Below are positions 48,901 through 52,501 of a stretch of DNA of 64,000 bases, one piece after another. The notes under the pieces were generated by a model that saw only the letters and a program-made list of their open reading frames with translations, did no database searches and was not told the DNA's origin. The stretch's first letter is position 1, and every line of letters starts with the position of its first letter. The stretch is from assembly GCA_022495005.1 (NCBI GenBank), contig JAGYXB010002069.1:3968001-4032000 (forward strand), in the 5' to 3' direction. Source of the stretch: Rhyacophila brunnea. Its lineage: Eukaryota; Arthropoda; Insecta; Trichoptera; Rhyacophilidae. Position numbers and translations under genes: made by a program.

Positions 48901-50788
48901 ACCACTGGATGACGACATTTGTCCAGCGACCGTCCTTTGGCGAACAATGTGCCCCGCCCATCTCCATTTCAGCTGTTTGGCAACGTGTCTTACATCGCAT
49001 ACTCCTGTCTGCTTCCTAACCCGTTCGTTTCTCTTACGGTCCTTTCACGTGATGCCCAACATACACCTCTCCTGTTATTGCATTTTACTTGACTACCATA
49101 AAAGGGGGTCACAATCAGTGCTTCATATTATGATGCCGACTACTGACATCTTAATATTTTAAGTGGATTTATTTAAGAATATAAAAAATCGCTTAAAAAC
49201 ACATGAAAAACCCTTAACCTTGCAAAATACCATTTGGGGAACATTACACTGCCAACTTTAGTGATAGGTAGGGAGGCCCGCCAAACATCGTGGGGGCCAT
49301 AATTGTGAATATATTTATGTTATTGCACAATGTAGTTCTTTCACTCTTGTTTTGTTAATTTAATTACTACATATCATGGAGGCTTATATTCTTCATTAGG
49401 TGCGTACTGACTGAGCGAACAGCCTCGCGTGGTCGCGAGGCACTTGGCCATAGAAAATATAGGTAAAAACCTCGCCAGGCAAAATGCTCAGTCAGTCAGT
49501 ACGCGACTCGCCCAAGGCAAACGCATGTGCCGCCTCGCCCGAGCATCGCCACAACCAATCCAATCGTTGGCGGTTTATCGATGCTCAAAGGTGCTGCGCG
49601 CGGCTGCCTCGCGTGACATTAATTTTATTGCGAGCTGCCTCGTGCAGTGATTTTAGCAAAGCAAATGCCCGAGGCTGCTCGCTCAGTCAATACGCGCCTA
49701 TTGGCTACTTTTTTTAACATTGTTATGTCACAAATCAATTCATCCATTCTGTTTTCTTCTGTTACAGGGAAAAGTTATCTGAGATTTCATTTGTTTTAAA
49801 AGCAATAGCCACATTAGTGGAGTCCATGAAAAAGGCTCCTAAAGGAAAAGTGGACAGGAAGGCATGGGAGAAGCTCATTGGTTAGTTATATTTAGTATAT
49901 AAAAAATGTTTTTATATTTACTATTTCTCAACACATAATTATTGATTATTGCCTATAACACAGCGGAACACACCCAGACACACATACTCACTCTCTCTCC
50001 ACCTGTGCATTGAGCGCACTGACAAGGATGTTGACAGGTGACTCTGTGACCTTGTACTTTTTTTAGTTTGTAATAGTATTCCAACAAGTACAAATCAAAT
50101 CTTGATTTTATAATATATTAGATATCTCACATTTTAATAGCAGTCTATGGAAGTTTGTATGAAATCTTATATTTATGTATGCATATTATTTCCGATCCTG
50201 TAACCCCATGAAAGTTAGGATATATCGTCAGTGTTTTGTAAAAAGGGCGAAATTAACCAAAATGCTACTTTACAGGAGGAGGATTTTTAACTTTTGACAT
50301 TTATTTGTTTTTTACCTGTAGATGATTATAAATATCTAACAAGTTTATAATAAAGCTTAGAAAGAATACTGTCATTATAATAGGTATTATTATATAATAT
50401 TTTAAAAGACCTAATATGTCACATTTGCTTTTTATTTCGTAATTTTAATTAATTTAATTTTAGTCGATTATCGTTTTTAAGTACTTTCCTGTGGAGATAA
50501 AAATTCGCCGTTTTTACACAACAAAGCTAGTGGGGTACATATTGTATTTTCATTAAAATCTCGATTTTGCCAAAATGGTTGATTCGCCCTTTTTACAAAA
50601 CACCGACGATATGTATATAAATCAGCACAGTGGTACCATGGACACAGTACAAGTTTTTTATTTACTTAATTTCAGGACTGTATCCAGAGCTTGTCGAATG
50701 TGCCGCAGGCAATGGTGGACCACAAGTAGCAGCACCACTCAGAGAAGCTCTCTTGCACTATGCCGATTTACTTACTCCACCCTTGTAA
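12828..50788 (+). CDS. mon2: Mon2 (large Arf-GEF-related Golgi/endosome scaffold), complete gene, 35 coding exons
   Basis: I assembled 35 exons with GT/AG borders and matching phases into 4,917 nt (1,638 residues plus stop), close to the 1.7-kb-codon size of animal MON2. The N-terminal DCB-like region spans about residues 1-190 and the HUS/Sec7_N region about 205-390 (...[12 protein letters not shown]...[11 protein letters not shown]...). The C-terminal Mon2_C armadillo-like helical region continues to the end. The catalytic Sec7 domain is absent, as in all MON2 proteins. Family knowledge: acts with Dopey and flippase partners in endosome-to-Golgi recycling and, in Drosophila oocytes, in germ-plasm anchoring. 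Low-complexity Gly/Ala/Pro stretches sit in exons 7, 14, 21 and 29. Introns are rich in MITEs and SINEs. No frame damage was found. The start ATG has A at -3 and G at +4. All exon borders are listed as separate entries. Confidence 0.95.
13301..13580 (-). pseudogene. RTE-type reverse-transcriptase C-terminal fragment in Mon2 intron 1
   Basis: The minus strand shows the terminal part of the RTE-like family: a WTxxMP-like block followed by GR-rich and KFGG-like words, and a 3' end close to the copy at 48734-49064 (shared ...CCACTGCTGGATGAAGG). Degenerate. Together with 14590-14785 it may be one old copy, split by about 1 kb of later insertion. Confidence 0.55.
14590..14785 (-). pseudogene. RTE-type reverse-transcriptase fragment
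   Basis: The minus strand encodes [11 protein letters not shown]..., then, after a shift, an MERCML-like word. These are the same words, in the same order, as the C-terminal half of the copy at 8735-9315. Frames are broken. Confidence 0.5.
14902..15283. mobile_element. MITE family E, copy 1 (ATGT duplication)
   Basis: Terminal inverted repeats begin CGTCGGTGTTTTGTAAAA and end with the complement ...TTACAAAACACCGACG. The flanks are ATGT at 14898-14901 and 15284-15287. About 382 bp, no coding capacity. Opposite in orientation to the copies at 37721 and 50226. Confidence 0.88.
15502..15798. mobile_element. MITE family F, copy 2
   Basis: About 297 bp. Same ends (GGTAAATGTGCC...GTACAATTACC) and same interior as the copy at 2978-3285, including the AACCTAA-rich stretch and a conserved ATGCGCCGACAGAAAA word. 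Lies in Mon2 intron 1. Confidence 0.82.
16350..16481 (+). CDS. mon2: Mon2 exon 2 (residues 41-84)
   Basis: Acceptor TTTTCAG|TCA, donor AAG|GTTTGT. Encodes SCDEAIEKL...[18 protein letters not shown]. Phase 0 at both ends. The upstream part of the open frame (16209-16349) is intron. Confidence 0.92.
16495..18390. other. Mon2 intron 2, no gene seen
   Basis: AT-rich intron. It contains a dispersed repeat (about 16640-16795 and 17575-17660) that recurs at about 56100-56250 and 56500-56570. The small open frames here, including 113 codons at 17979, lack any recognisable domain. Confidence 0.5.
18396..18578 (+). CDS. mon2: Mon2 exon 3 (residues 85-145)
   Basis: Acceptor TTGCAG|TTC, donor AGG|GTAATT. 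Encodes FCLGTMQRL... to ...DTLAR. DCB region. Confidence 0.92.
18668..18785 (+). CDS. mon2: Mon2 exon 4 (residues 146-184)
   Basis: Acceptor TTTGCAG|ACT, donor AAAG|GTAACG. Encodes [10 protein letters not shown]...[12 protein letters not shown]. Ends in phase 1. Confidence 0.92.
19843..19946 (+). CDS. mon2: Mon2 exon 5 (residues 185-219)
   Basis: Acceptor TTTTCAG|GT, donor CAG|GTATTC. Encodes [14 protein letters not shown]... and ends [10 protein letters not shown], the start of the Sec7_N/HUS region. Confidence 0.92.
20282..20445 (-). pseudogene. possible retrotransposon C-terminal fragment
   Basis: The minus strand shows a [22 protein letters not shown] stretch followed by an FDRL...DRHRW-like pattern, typical of the last residues of non-LTR polymerases. 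Very short and decayed. Confidence 0.4.
20734..20856. repeat. family B repeat, copy 1
   Basis: Begins ACTGTCCGACAACAAGATCT and ends with GATCTTGTTCGAA, so the ends are roughly inverted. The interior ACCGGAAGTCG/GCAGTCG and TTAGTTCACAGTTTTAAC words recur at 31603-32020. Non-coding. Confidence 0.6.
20873..21266. mobile_element. family A TA-flanked MITE, copy 1
   Basis: Diverged copy of the element at 30017-30445, starting TACAACTTTTTTCTTAGG and ending near GAAAACTTATA. The shared core includes AACTTCCCGACTAGCTAG and GTTGCTAGGGGGTCCTAGC. Confidence 0.7.
22201..22326 (+). CDS. mon2: Mon2 exon 6 (residues 220-261)
   Basis: Acceptor GTTAACAG|GAT, donor AAG|GTACCT. Encodes [16 protein letters not shown]...[11 protein letters not shown], the most conserved HUS block. 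Confidence 0.94.
22386..22579. mobile_element. family C hairpin MITE, copy 1 (8-bp duplication)
   Basis: 194 bp that folds almost entirely on itself. The left arm GGTACTGTTCGGTTA pairs with the right arm TAACCGAACAGTACC, and inner arms (AAACTGGATTATTTGTTAG and its complement) continue the stem. The loop is AACCTAACC-rich. The flanks are aaataatt at 22378-22385 and 22580-22587, an exact 8-bp duplication. In Mon2 intron 6, 59 bp past the exon. Confidence 0.93.
22684..22947 (+). CDS. mon2: Mon2 exon 7 (residues 262-349)
   Basis: Acceptor TTTACAG|ATT, donor CTG|GTGAGA. Encodes [17 protein letters not shown]... then a Gly/Ser-rich linker of about 30 residues, then [22 protein letters not shown]. 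The linker is longer than in vertebrate MON2. Confidence 0.93.
23414..23528 (+). CDS. mon2: Mon2 exon 8 (residues 350-387)
   Basis: Acceptor TTTACAG|GTA, donor CCTG|GTAAGT. Encodes [20 protein letters not shown]... Ends in phase 1. Confidence 0.93.
23632..24014. mobile_element. family G TTAA-flanked MITE, copy 1
   Basis: 383 bp including TTAA on each side. Imperfect inverted ends GGTGACGCATCAGTGA / GGCCATGCATTAGTTGA. An exact TTAA target is typical of piggyBac-type transposition. It ends 18 bp before Mon2 exon 9. Confidence 0.85.
24033..24164 (+). CDS. mon2: Mon2 exon 9 (residues 388-431)
   Basis: Acceptor TTTTTTCAG|AACTG lies 18 bp after the end of a TTAA-flanked MITE. Donor GTTG|GTAAGT. 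Encodes [15 protein letters not shown]...[16 protein letters not shown]. Confidence 0.93.
24777..24873 (+). CDS. mon2: Mon2 exon 10 (residues 432-463)
   Basis: Acceptor ATTACAG|GC, donor ACATA|GTAAGT. Encodes [19 protein letters not shown]... Ends in phase 2. Confidence 0.9.
25423..25574 (+). CDS. mon2: Mon2 exon 11 (residues 464-514)
   Basis: Acceptor ATCCCAG|TTTGG, donor CAAG|GTAACT. Encodes [18 protein letters not shown]... The open frame upstream of the acceptor is intron. Confidence 0.92.
25692..25834 (+). CDS. mon2: Mon2 exon 12 (residues 515-562)
   Basis: Acceptor TCTCCAG|ATCTT, donor CAG|GTTAAT. An acidic, charged linker containing [12 protein letters not shown]. Phase 0 at the end. 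Confidence 0.88.
26186..26608. mobile_element. MITE inside SINE, ATAT duplication
   Basis: Inverted ends CGTCGGTCCCTATTAAAAAA / complement of TTTTTTAATAGTGACCGACG. ATAT lies on both sides (26182-26185, 26609-26612). 423 bp, non-coding. The CGTCGGT terminus and 4-bp target match MITE family E, but the interior differs. Confidence 0.9.
26639..26766. mobile_element. 128-bp TTAA-flanked mini-element inside SINE
   Basis: TTAA at 26639-26642 and 26763-26766. Starts TTAACTCATTTAGTGCTAAC and ends ...GATTGTGTTATTAA. Removal restores the SINE word TGTATTAACAGATTTT seen at 35588. A second copy lies at 33669-33794 in inverse orientation. Confidence 0.85.
27148..27484. mobile_element. family G TTAA-flanked MITE, copy 2 (shortened)
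   Basis: Same interior as 23632-24014 (CAATCCGCACATCGCCTAG and CGATCTTTTTAGACC words), with TTAA at both ends. More diverged and about 46 bp shorter. Confidence 0.75.
27520..27765 (-). mobile_element. second tRNA-derived SINE family (family S2)
   Basis: The minus strand has a tRNA-like head (right side) with a GTTTAAATCGC-like B-box word and a body containing ACCCAATAGGTTGCGCAAATGG. Related copies: about 36985-37155 (minus) and 54640-54790 (plus). Lies in Mon2 intron 12. Confidence 0.55.
27882..28001 (+). CDS. mon2: Mon2 exon 13 (residues 563-602)
   Basis: Acceptor ATTACAG|CTT, donor AAG|GTAGGA. Encodes [19 protein letters not shown]..., matching the conserved CWCGL block. Confidence 0.92.
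28292..28502 (+). CDS. mon2: Mon2 exon 14 (residues 603-672)
   Basis: Acceptor TTAACAG|GTG, donor CCAG|GTAAAT. Encodes ...[15 protein letters not shown]... and [12 protein letters not shown], with a GC-rich Pro/Gly/Ser linker between them. The alternative frame at 28305-28511 is a shadow. Confidence 0.92.
28697..29079. mobile_element. family G TTAA-flanked MITE, copy 3 (inverted)
   Basis: 383 bp with TTAA at both ends. Nearly identical to the copy at 23632-24014 but in the opposite orientation, suggesting recent movement. The two copies sit about 4.7 kb apart in Mon2 introns 8 and 14. Confidence 0.88.
29161..29380 (+). mobile_element. tRNA-derived SINE (family H), full-length
   Basis: The head contains an A box TGGCCAAGCGG (29171-29181) and a B box GATTCGAATCC (29202-29212), spaced as in a tRNA. 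The tRNA-unrelated body (GAGTCAGAGTATGGACC, CTAACATCCATTTC) and a 3' end CTATTAGGATC-like word follow, then an A-rich tail. The internal pol III promoter makes it a SINE and not a functional tRNA. Confidence 0.88.
29599..29729 (+). CDS. mon2: Mon2 exon 15 (residues 673-716)
   Basis: Acceptor TTTCAG|GTCAA, donor CTG|GTAAAA. Encodes [21 protein letters not shown]...TLQHL. Confidence 0.92.
30017..30445. mobile_element. family A TA-flanked MITE, copy 2
   Basis: TA|CAACGTTTTTATTAGG at the left, AAAACGTTG|TA at the right. TA flanks and about 10-bp inverted ends fit a Tc1/mariner-type non-autonomous element. About 429 bp, non-coding. A near-identical copy starts 51 bp after it. Confidence 0.85.
30496..30923. 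mobile_element. family A TA-flanked MITE, copy 3
   Basis: Tandem neighbour of the copy at 30017-30445, same orientation. The right TA has become CA. Both are in Mon2 intron 15. Confidence 0.85.
31153..31264 (+). CDS. mon2: Mon2 exon 16 (residues 717-753)
   Basis: Acceptor TTTTCAG|GTATGG, donor CCCA|GTAAGT. Encodes [18 protein letters not shown]..., a signature MON2 block. Ends in phase 1. Confidence 0.94.
31603..32020. repeat. family B repeat, two units in tandem, one interrupted
   Basis: Unit 1 (31603 to about 31905) and unit 2 (about 31915-32020) share TCTCGTCGATAACCGGAAGT, CGCTGTAGTCGACTAAACA and TTAGTTCACAGTTTTAACA. Unit 1 is broken by the family C hairpin at 31700-31888. The outer ends ACTGTCCGACAACAAGA and TCTTGTTCGACAATAGT are imperfect inverted repeats. 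Confidence 0.75.
31700..31888. mobile_element. family C hairpin MITE, copy 2
   Basis: 189 bp near-perfect hairpin: GGTACTGTTCGGTTATGAGG pairs with CCTCATAACCGAACAGTACC. Same loop as copy 1. Inserted in a family B repeat. The target duplication is not clear. Confidence 0.9.
32243..32636. mobile_element. MITE with ATAT duplication, CGACTGT ends
   Basis: Left end CGACTGTGTTTAGGAAAAAG and complement at the right ...CTTTTTCCTAAACACGGTCG, about 30 bp of pairing. ATAT lies on both sides (32239-32242, 32637-32640). The terminus resembles family E (CGTCGGTGTTTTG...AAAAAGGGCG), but the interior is unrelated. Confidence 0.88.
32764..32891 (+). CDS. mon2: Mon2 exon 17 (residues 754-796)
   Basis: Acceptor TTTTCAG|TGC, donor AGG|GTACTA. 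Encodes [17 protein letters not shown]...[17 protein letters not shown]. Confidence 0.93.
33005..33106 (+). CDS. mon2: Mon2 exon 18 (residues 797-830)
   Basis: Acceptor TTTCAG|GAG, donor GAG|GTAGAT. Encodes [20 protein letters not shown]... Confidence 0.94.
33281..33391 (+). CDS. mon2: Mon2 exon 19 (residues 831-867)
   Basis: Acceptor ATTGCAG|GTT, donor GAG|GTATGT. Encodes [20 protein letters not shown]... Confidence 0.94.
33669..33794. mobile_element. TTAA mini-element, copy 2 (inverted)
   Basis: 126 bp, opposite in orientation to 26639-26766, sharing ACTGCTGACC, ACCACATTTAAAT, CTAATGGCCA and AGCACTAAATGAGTTAA. The left TTAA has decayed to GTAA. Confidence 0.75.
34340..34515 (+). CDS. mon2: Mon2 exon 20 (residues 868-925)
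   Basis: Acceptor TTTCTAG|AAA, donor CATAG|GTACTG. Encodes [16 protein letters not shown]...[16 protein letters not shown]. Ends in phase 2. Confidence 0.93.
35262..35386. mobile_element. 125-bp TTAA-flanked mini-element
   Basis: TTAACGCTTTCGCTGC at the left; the right end reads GCGTCCAAAGTATTAA (complement TTAATACTTTGGACGC). Similar size to the TTAA mini-elements at 26639 and 33669 but a different interior. Confidence 0.55.
35528..35766 (-). mobile_element. tRNA-derived SINE (family H), uninterrupted minus copy
   Basis: Poly(T) on the left, the AATAGGATCATATGGGCCTC body, and a tRNA-like head on the right with the B-box complement GGATTCGAACCTGGG. Lies 186 bp before Mon2 exon 21. Confidence 0.87.
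35953..36166 (+). CDS. mon2: Mon2 exon 21 (residues 926-997)
   Basis: Acceptor TTTACAG|TCC, donor ATG|GTTCGC. Encodes [13 protein letters not shown], then a Gly- and Ala-rich stretch encoded by very GC-rich DNA, then [14 protein letters not shown]. Confidence 0.92.
36763..36907 (+). CDS. mon2: Mon2 exon 22 (residues 998-1045)
   Basis: Acceptor TTTCCAG|TGG, donor TTAG|GTAAAA. Encodes [14 protein letters not shown]...[12 protein letters not shown]. Confidence 0.94.
36985..37155 (-). mobile_element. SINE family S2, decayed copy
   Basis: Minus orientation, with a CCTATTGGGTCC body word, a GCAGACATCCATT-like stretch and a tRNA-like head at the right. Mon2 intron 22. A separate tRNA-like stretch (GGGAATCAAATCCGGAGCCC) follows at about 37290-37370. 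Confidence 0.5.
37532..37677 (+). CDS. mon2: Mon2 exon 23 (residues 1046-1094)
   Basis: Acceptor TTATAG|GTGAA, donor AAA|GTAATG. Encodes [20 protein letters not shown]... A MITE begins 43 bp past the donor. Confidence 0.93.
37721..38095. mobile_element. MITE family E, copy 2 (ATAT duplication)
   Basis: Starts CGTCGGTGTTTTCTAAAAAG. The right end is slightly decayed (ACAAATG instead of ACCGACG). ATAT at 37717-37720 and 38096-38099. In Mon2 intron 23. Confidence 0.85.
38497..38923. mobile_element. family A TA-flanked MITE, copy 4 (inverted)
   Basis: TA|CAACGTTTTTAAATTTTC at the left and ...AATAAAAACGTTG|TA at the right. Reverse orientation of the copies at 30017 and 30496. In Mon2 intron 23, right after a family E copy. 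Confidence 0.85.
39046..39153 (+). CDS. mon2: Mon2 exon 24 (residues 1095-1130)
   Basis: Acceptor CTTCAG|GTG, donor CAG|GTATGT. Encodes ...[20 protein letters not shown]. Confidence 0.94.
39267..39401 (+). CDS. mon2: Mon2 exon 25 (residues 1131-1175)
   Basis: Acceptor TTCCAG|GTT, donor GAG|GTATAT. Encodes [18 protein letters not shown]... Confidence 0.94.
39507..39639 (+). CDS. mon2: Mon2 exon 26 (residues 1176-1219)
   Basis: Acceptor TGACAG|GTA, donor TTAG|GTAAAA. Encodes [16 protein letters not shown]... The run continues through an internal CAG|GTGTGG, which could be a cryptic donor at 39604/39605. Confidence 0.9.
39776..39920 (+). CDS. mon2: Mon2 exon 27 (residues 1220-1267)
   Basis: Acceptor TTTATAG|TTA, donor GTTAG|GTAAGA. 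Encodes [12 protein letters not shown]...[18 protein letters not shown]. Ends in phase 2. Confidence 0.92.
39948..40080. repeat. dispersed repeat, copy 1
   Basis: Shares GGCAGATAAATATGAGAC and CTGCAATATC...AAATGTGATA words with 57720-57860. Nature unknown. Confidence 0.5.
40278..40455 (-). mobile_element. tRNA-derived SINE (family H), decayed
   Basis: Minus copy with GAATGTTAGTCACTTGCTCA, ATTAGGTCCATACTCTG and CCAAACCCAGGATTGAAC words. In Mon2 intron 27. Confidence 0.75.
40635..40782 (+). CDS. mon2: Mon2 exon 28 (residues 1268-1317)
   Basis: Acceptor ATTCCAG|TTTC, donor CAG|GTATAC. Encodes [20 protein letters not shown]... Confidence 0.93.
41479..41679 (+). CDS. mon2: Mon2 exon 29 (residues 1318-1384)
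   Basis: Acceptor ATTCCAG|GAA, donor ACG|GTATAC. Encodes [20 protein letters not shown]..., a short Gly/Pro/Ser loop, then [20 protein letters not shown]. Confidence 0.93.
41789..41979 (+). CDS. mon2: Mon2 exon 30 (residues 1385-1447)
   Basis: Acceptor ATTTCAG|ATG, donor GCGAG|GTAATC. Encodes [17 protein letters not shown]...[14 protein letters not shown]. Ends in phase 2. Confidence 0.92.
41980..45237. other. Mon2 intron 30 (3.26 kb), unassigned repeat-rich DNA
   Basis: The longest intron of the 3' half. It holds an inverted pair, GTCGCTATAGTACTTGTTTTC at about 42664-42685 with its complement at about 44277-44298, and repeated TTCCGAATATCCA-like words at about 42680, 42850, 44007, 44028, 44067 and 44266. 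A stretch near 44770-44820 recurs inverted at about 54530-54580. No domain is recognised in its small open frames. Confidence 0.5.
45238..45389 (+). CDS. mon2: Mon2 exon 31 (residues 1448-1498)
   Basis: Acceptor ATTTTAG|AGTCG is chosen because it preserves the frame. Donor CTG|GTAAAA. Encodes [20 protein letters not shown]... Confidence 0.9.
45740..45946. mobile_element. palindromic MITE with repeated CCAAG words
   Basis: Ends AAGCCGCGTTGACACGGTCC and complement ...GATCGTGTCAACGCGGCTT. Inside, CCAAGYxxCTTGGA palindromes recur at least four times and the element folds along its whole length. About 207 bp, in Mon2 intron 31. Confidence 0.85.
46199..46306 (+). CDS. mon2: Mon2 exon 32 (residues 1499-1534)
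   Basis: Acceptor ATCCACAG|ATT, donor AACG|GTTTGT. Encodes [20 protein letters not shown]... Confidence 0.92.
46868..47168. mobile_element. MITE with about 35-bp inverted ends
   Basis: GGGTCTATTCAATACACAAG at the left pairs with CTTGTGTATAGAATAGACCC at the right, and pairing continues through GCTAAAGTGATA. 301 bp, non-coding. Mon2 intron 32. Confidence 0.85.
47197..47424. mobile_element. TA-flanked MITE with 27-bp inverted ends
   Basis: TA|GTTGTGCAGAATGTAGCCAG at the left and ...CTGGCTACTTTCTGCACAAC|TA at the right. 228 bp. Lies 28 bp after the previous MITE. Confidence 0.87.
47561..47648 (+). CDS. mon2: Mon2 exon 33 (residues 1535-1563)
   Basis: Acceptor TCTTTAG|GTGAG, donor CCAAG|GTAATT. 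Encodes [20 protein letters not shown]... Ends in phase 2. Confidence 0.92.
48090..48295. repeat. pogo-like element remnant
   Basis: AGAACCTCGATTACCCGGAC at the left and CGTCCGGATAACCGTGATC at the right. These resemble the terminal words of pogo/Tigger-type elements (CCTCGATTATCCGGA). No transposase. Confidence 0.5.
48337..48565. repeat. two-unit tandem repeat, 116-bp period
   Basis: Words TGTGGCGGG, ACCAGTT, AGTGAGATAAAC, GCTATAATAGTAAAAA and GCGGCACTATTT/GCAGCACTATTT occur twice with a spacing of about 116 bp. Mon2 intron 33. No coding function seen. Confidence 0.8.
48734..49064 (-). pseudogene. RTE-type reverse-transcriptase C-terminal fragment
   Basis: The minus strand encodes ...[32 protein letters not shown], then [17 protein letters not shown], matching the terminal region of RTE-like polymerases (GRPxxRWxDxLVK). 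It is preceded by an ERCMLGI-like stretch near 49050. Palm domain missing. Mon2 intron 33. Confidence 0.75.
49399..49698. mobile_element. TA-flanked MITE, GC-rich
   Basis: TA|GGTGCGTACTGACTGAGCG and complement ...CGCTCAGTCAATACGCGCC|TA, followed inside by GCCTCG words on both arms. 300 bp. In Mon2 intron 33, 69 bp before exon 34. Confidence 0.88.
49768..49880 (+). CDS. mon2: Mon2 exon 34 (residues 1564-1601)
   Basis: Acceptor GTTACAG|GGA, donor ATTG|GTTAGT. Encodes [20 protein letters not shown]... Confidence 0.92.
50226..50608. mobile_element. MITE family E, copy 3 (ATAT duplication)
   Basis: CGTCAGTGTTTTGTAAAAAG ... CAAAACACCGACG, with ATAT at 50222-50225 and 50609-50612. 383 bp, very similar to the copy at 37721-38095. 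In the last Mon2 intron, 67 bp before exon 35. Confidence 0.9.
50676..50788 (+). CDS. mon2: Mon2 exon 35, last (residues 1602-1638 and stop)
   Basis: Acceptor ATTTCAG|GACTG. Encodes [14 protein letters not shown]...[16 protein letters not shown] and ends at TAA (50786-50788). A MITE ends 67 bp upstream of this exon. Confidence 0.93.
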
Positions 50789-51611
50789 TGACGACGCCAA
50801 AGAAACCAAATTGCTGATTATAATTCCAGATTTCACCCCTATGATATAAATTATCACATCAATATTTCACCTAGATTTTCCAATTAGTCTTTGAAACATT
50901 GATCAGTCAAAAGAAATTATTGAAATAATTTCAGGTGGGGTACTGCCAAAAGTTGGTAAATCTCGAAATCATGTTATGGAGTAATTGCAATATGAAGTTT
51001 GACATGCCCACTGAAATCAGGTATAATTCTAATTTCTTTGTGCTTCATGTGCTACAGTGGCGAAGGGTGAAGGTAGGCTGTTAAGATCCGTCATAAATAG
51101 GGCACACCCTTCGCTACTGATGTTCTTATATAGATGACCTTGATTTTTTTCTAGCATTCATAAAATATATCATATAGACAGATAATCCGTTGTTAACTCT
51201 GAATACCTAAATTATCGACATACCAACTTTTGGCAGGAACCCATTATATGTACTAATTTCTGTTCACATATTACTACGTTATATGTAACGTCAAGAAGTC
51301 AATGGATGTTCTTTTGTGAAATCGGAAATGTTTTTACATAATCATAGATATTTATTGTAATGCATATGATGTTTCTAATTTGATATTGATAATGACGGTC
51401 ACATTTTTTGTGTAACTTTGATGAGGATTTACATAATACGGATAATGATTAAGTGTTACATATTTACACTAGACAAGCATTGAGAATATCTTTAGCGTGT
51501 AGGTCCTAGGATGAGATGAATCTTATTTTCACGATGAAAAACATTATGGCATTTAGGATTTGTGCAAACTTCATTCTATTCGGAATTTTACGTTATTCAA
51601 AACACCAATCA
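50789..51611 (+). other. Mon2 3' UTR / downstream region
   Basis: Sequence following the Mon2 stop codon. No canonical AATAAA is visible before the hAT element at 51620, so the poly(A) site is undetermined. No other gene. Confidence 0.45.
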
Positions 51612-51619
51612 TTCTAGAC

Positions 51620-52493
51620 CAGTGTTTCCCATACTGTGGTACGCGTACCCCTGGTGTGCAAAAGGTGTATCTTTTTTTTTGTAAAAATATTTGAATCAAC
51701 GATTCACGCAGAGTTGCCAACCGTACTATAATTTTGGTCCGTGTACCCAGTACAATACTTCAAAAATACTATAATTTTGCATTTCCGTACTATATCTTAA
51801 AGGAAAATAATTTAATTTTATATTTAATGACGTGATAAAACGGTGGCCAAGCGGCTTACGCGTCGGCTTGTAATGTCATGGGTCCCATGTTCGTATCCTG
51901 GATCTGGCAAATACACATATTTTAAATTTGTATTTGCAGTCAGAGTATGGAGTGGCTAACATCCATTTCTCATAAAAACAAAAATCTGTTAATACTAACC
52001 TCCACACTGTGGATGCCCATATAGATCCTATTAGGATCGGACGTGGTTAAAATAAAAAGAACTCATTATTCGTCGTCAAAAGTGAAGTATGCCTAGGGAT
52101 GTCAAACAATATCAATACTTTTTGACAATTACTTCGAAACACTCGTATCAATACAATATCTTTATCGAACATAAATAATTTCTAAGCACCTCAGATATAC
52201 CTCCAAAAAAATACACCCAGCGGGACTCTAACCTACATTCACTGGATTTGCGCCAATGTCCTTTACCAATTGGGCCATGTGCATCCAATCTAATTACGAT
52301 AAAATTAACTGATACTTTTTACATCTTGAAAAAGTATGCAATTTGTTGCAATTTTTTTCAATAAAAGAATGTTACATTCACAAATCATGTGAATTATTCA
52401 TTGAATAAAAAAATGGTTCAGTACTATCTTTATCGATTTTGTAATTTTTTTTTTTAAATGCTTGCGGGCACATTGTAAGTTTGGAAAACACTG
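51620..52493. mobile_element. non-autonomous hAT element with nested SINE
   Basis: Left end CAGTGTTTCCCATACTGTGG, right end ...AAGTTTGGAAAACACTG, typical hAT ends. The flanks are ttctagac (51612-51619) and atctagac (52494-52501), an 8-bp duplication with one difference. No transposase. Confidence 0.85.
51838..52055 (+). mobile_element. tRNA-derived SINE (family H) inside hAT element
   Basis: A box TGGCCAAGCGG near 51845, B-box-like GTTCGTATCCTGG near 51889, the family H body with ATTAGGATCGG, then an A-rich tail. Plus orientation. Confidence 0.83.
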
Positions 52494-52501
52494 ATCTAGA
52501 C

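Noticed and set aside
49429..49717. Small open frames with Arg/Ala-rich translation
   Set aside because: They lie entirely within a TA-flanked inverted-repeat MITE, and their composition follows the palindromic GC-rich arms.
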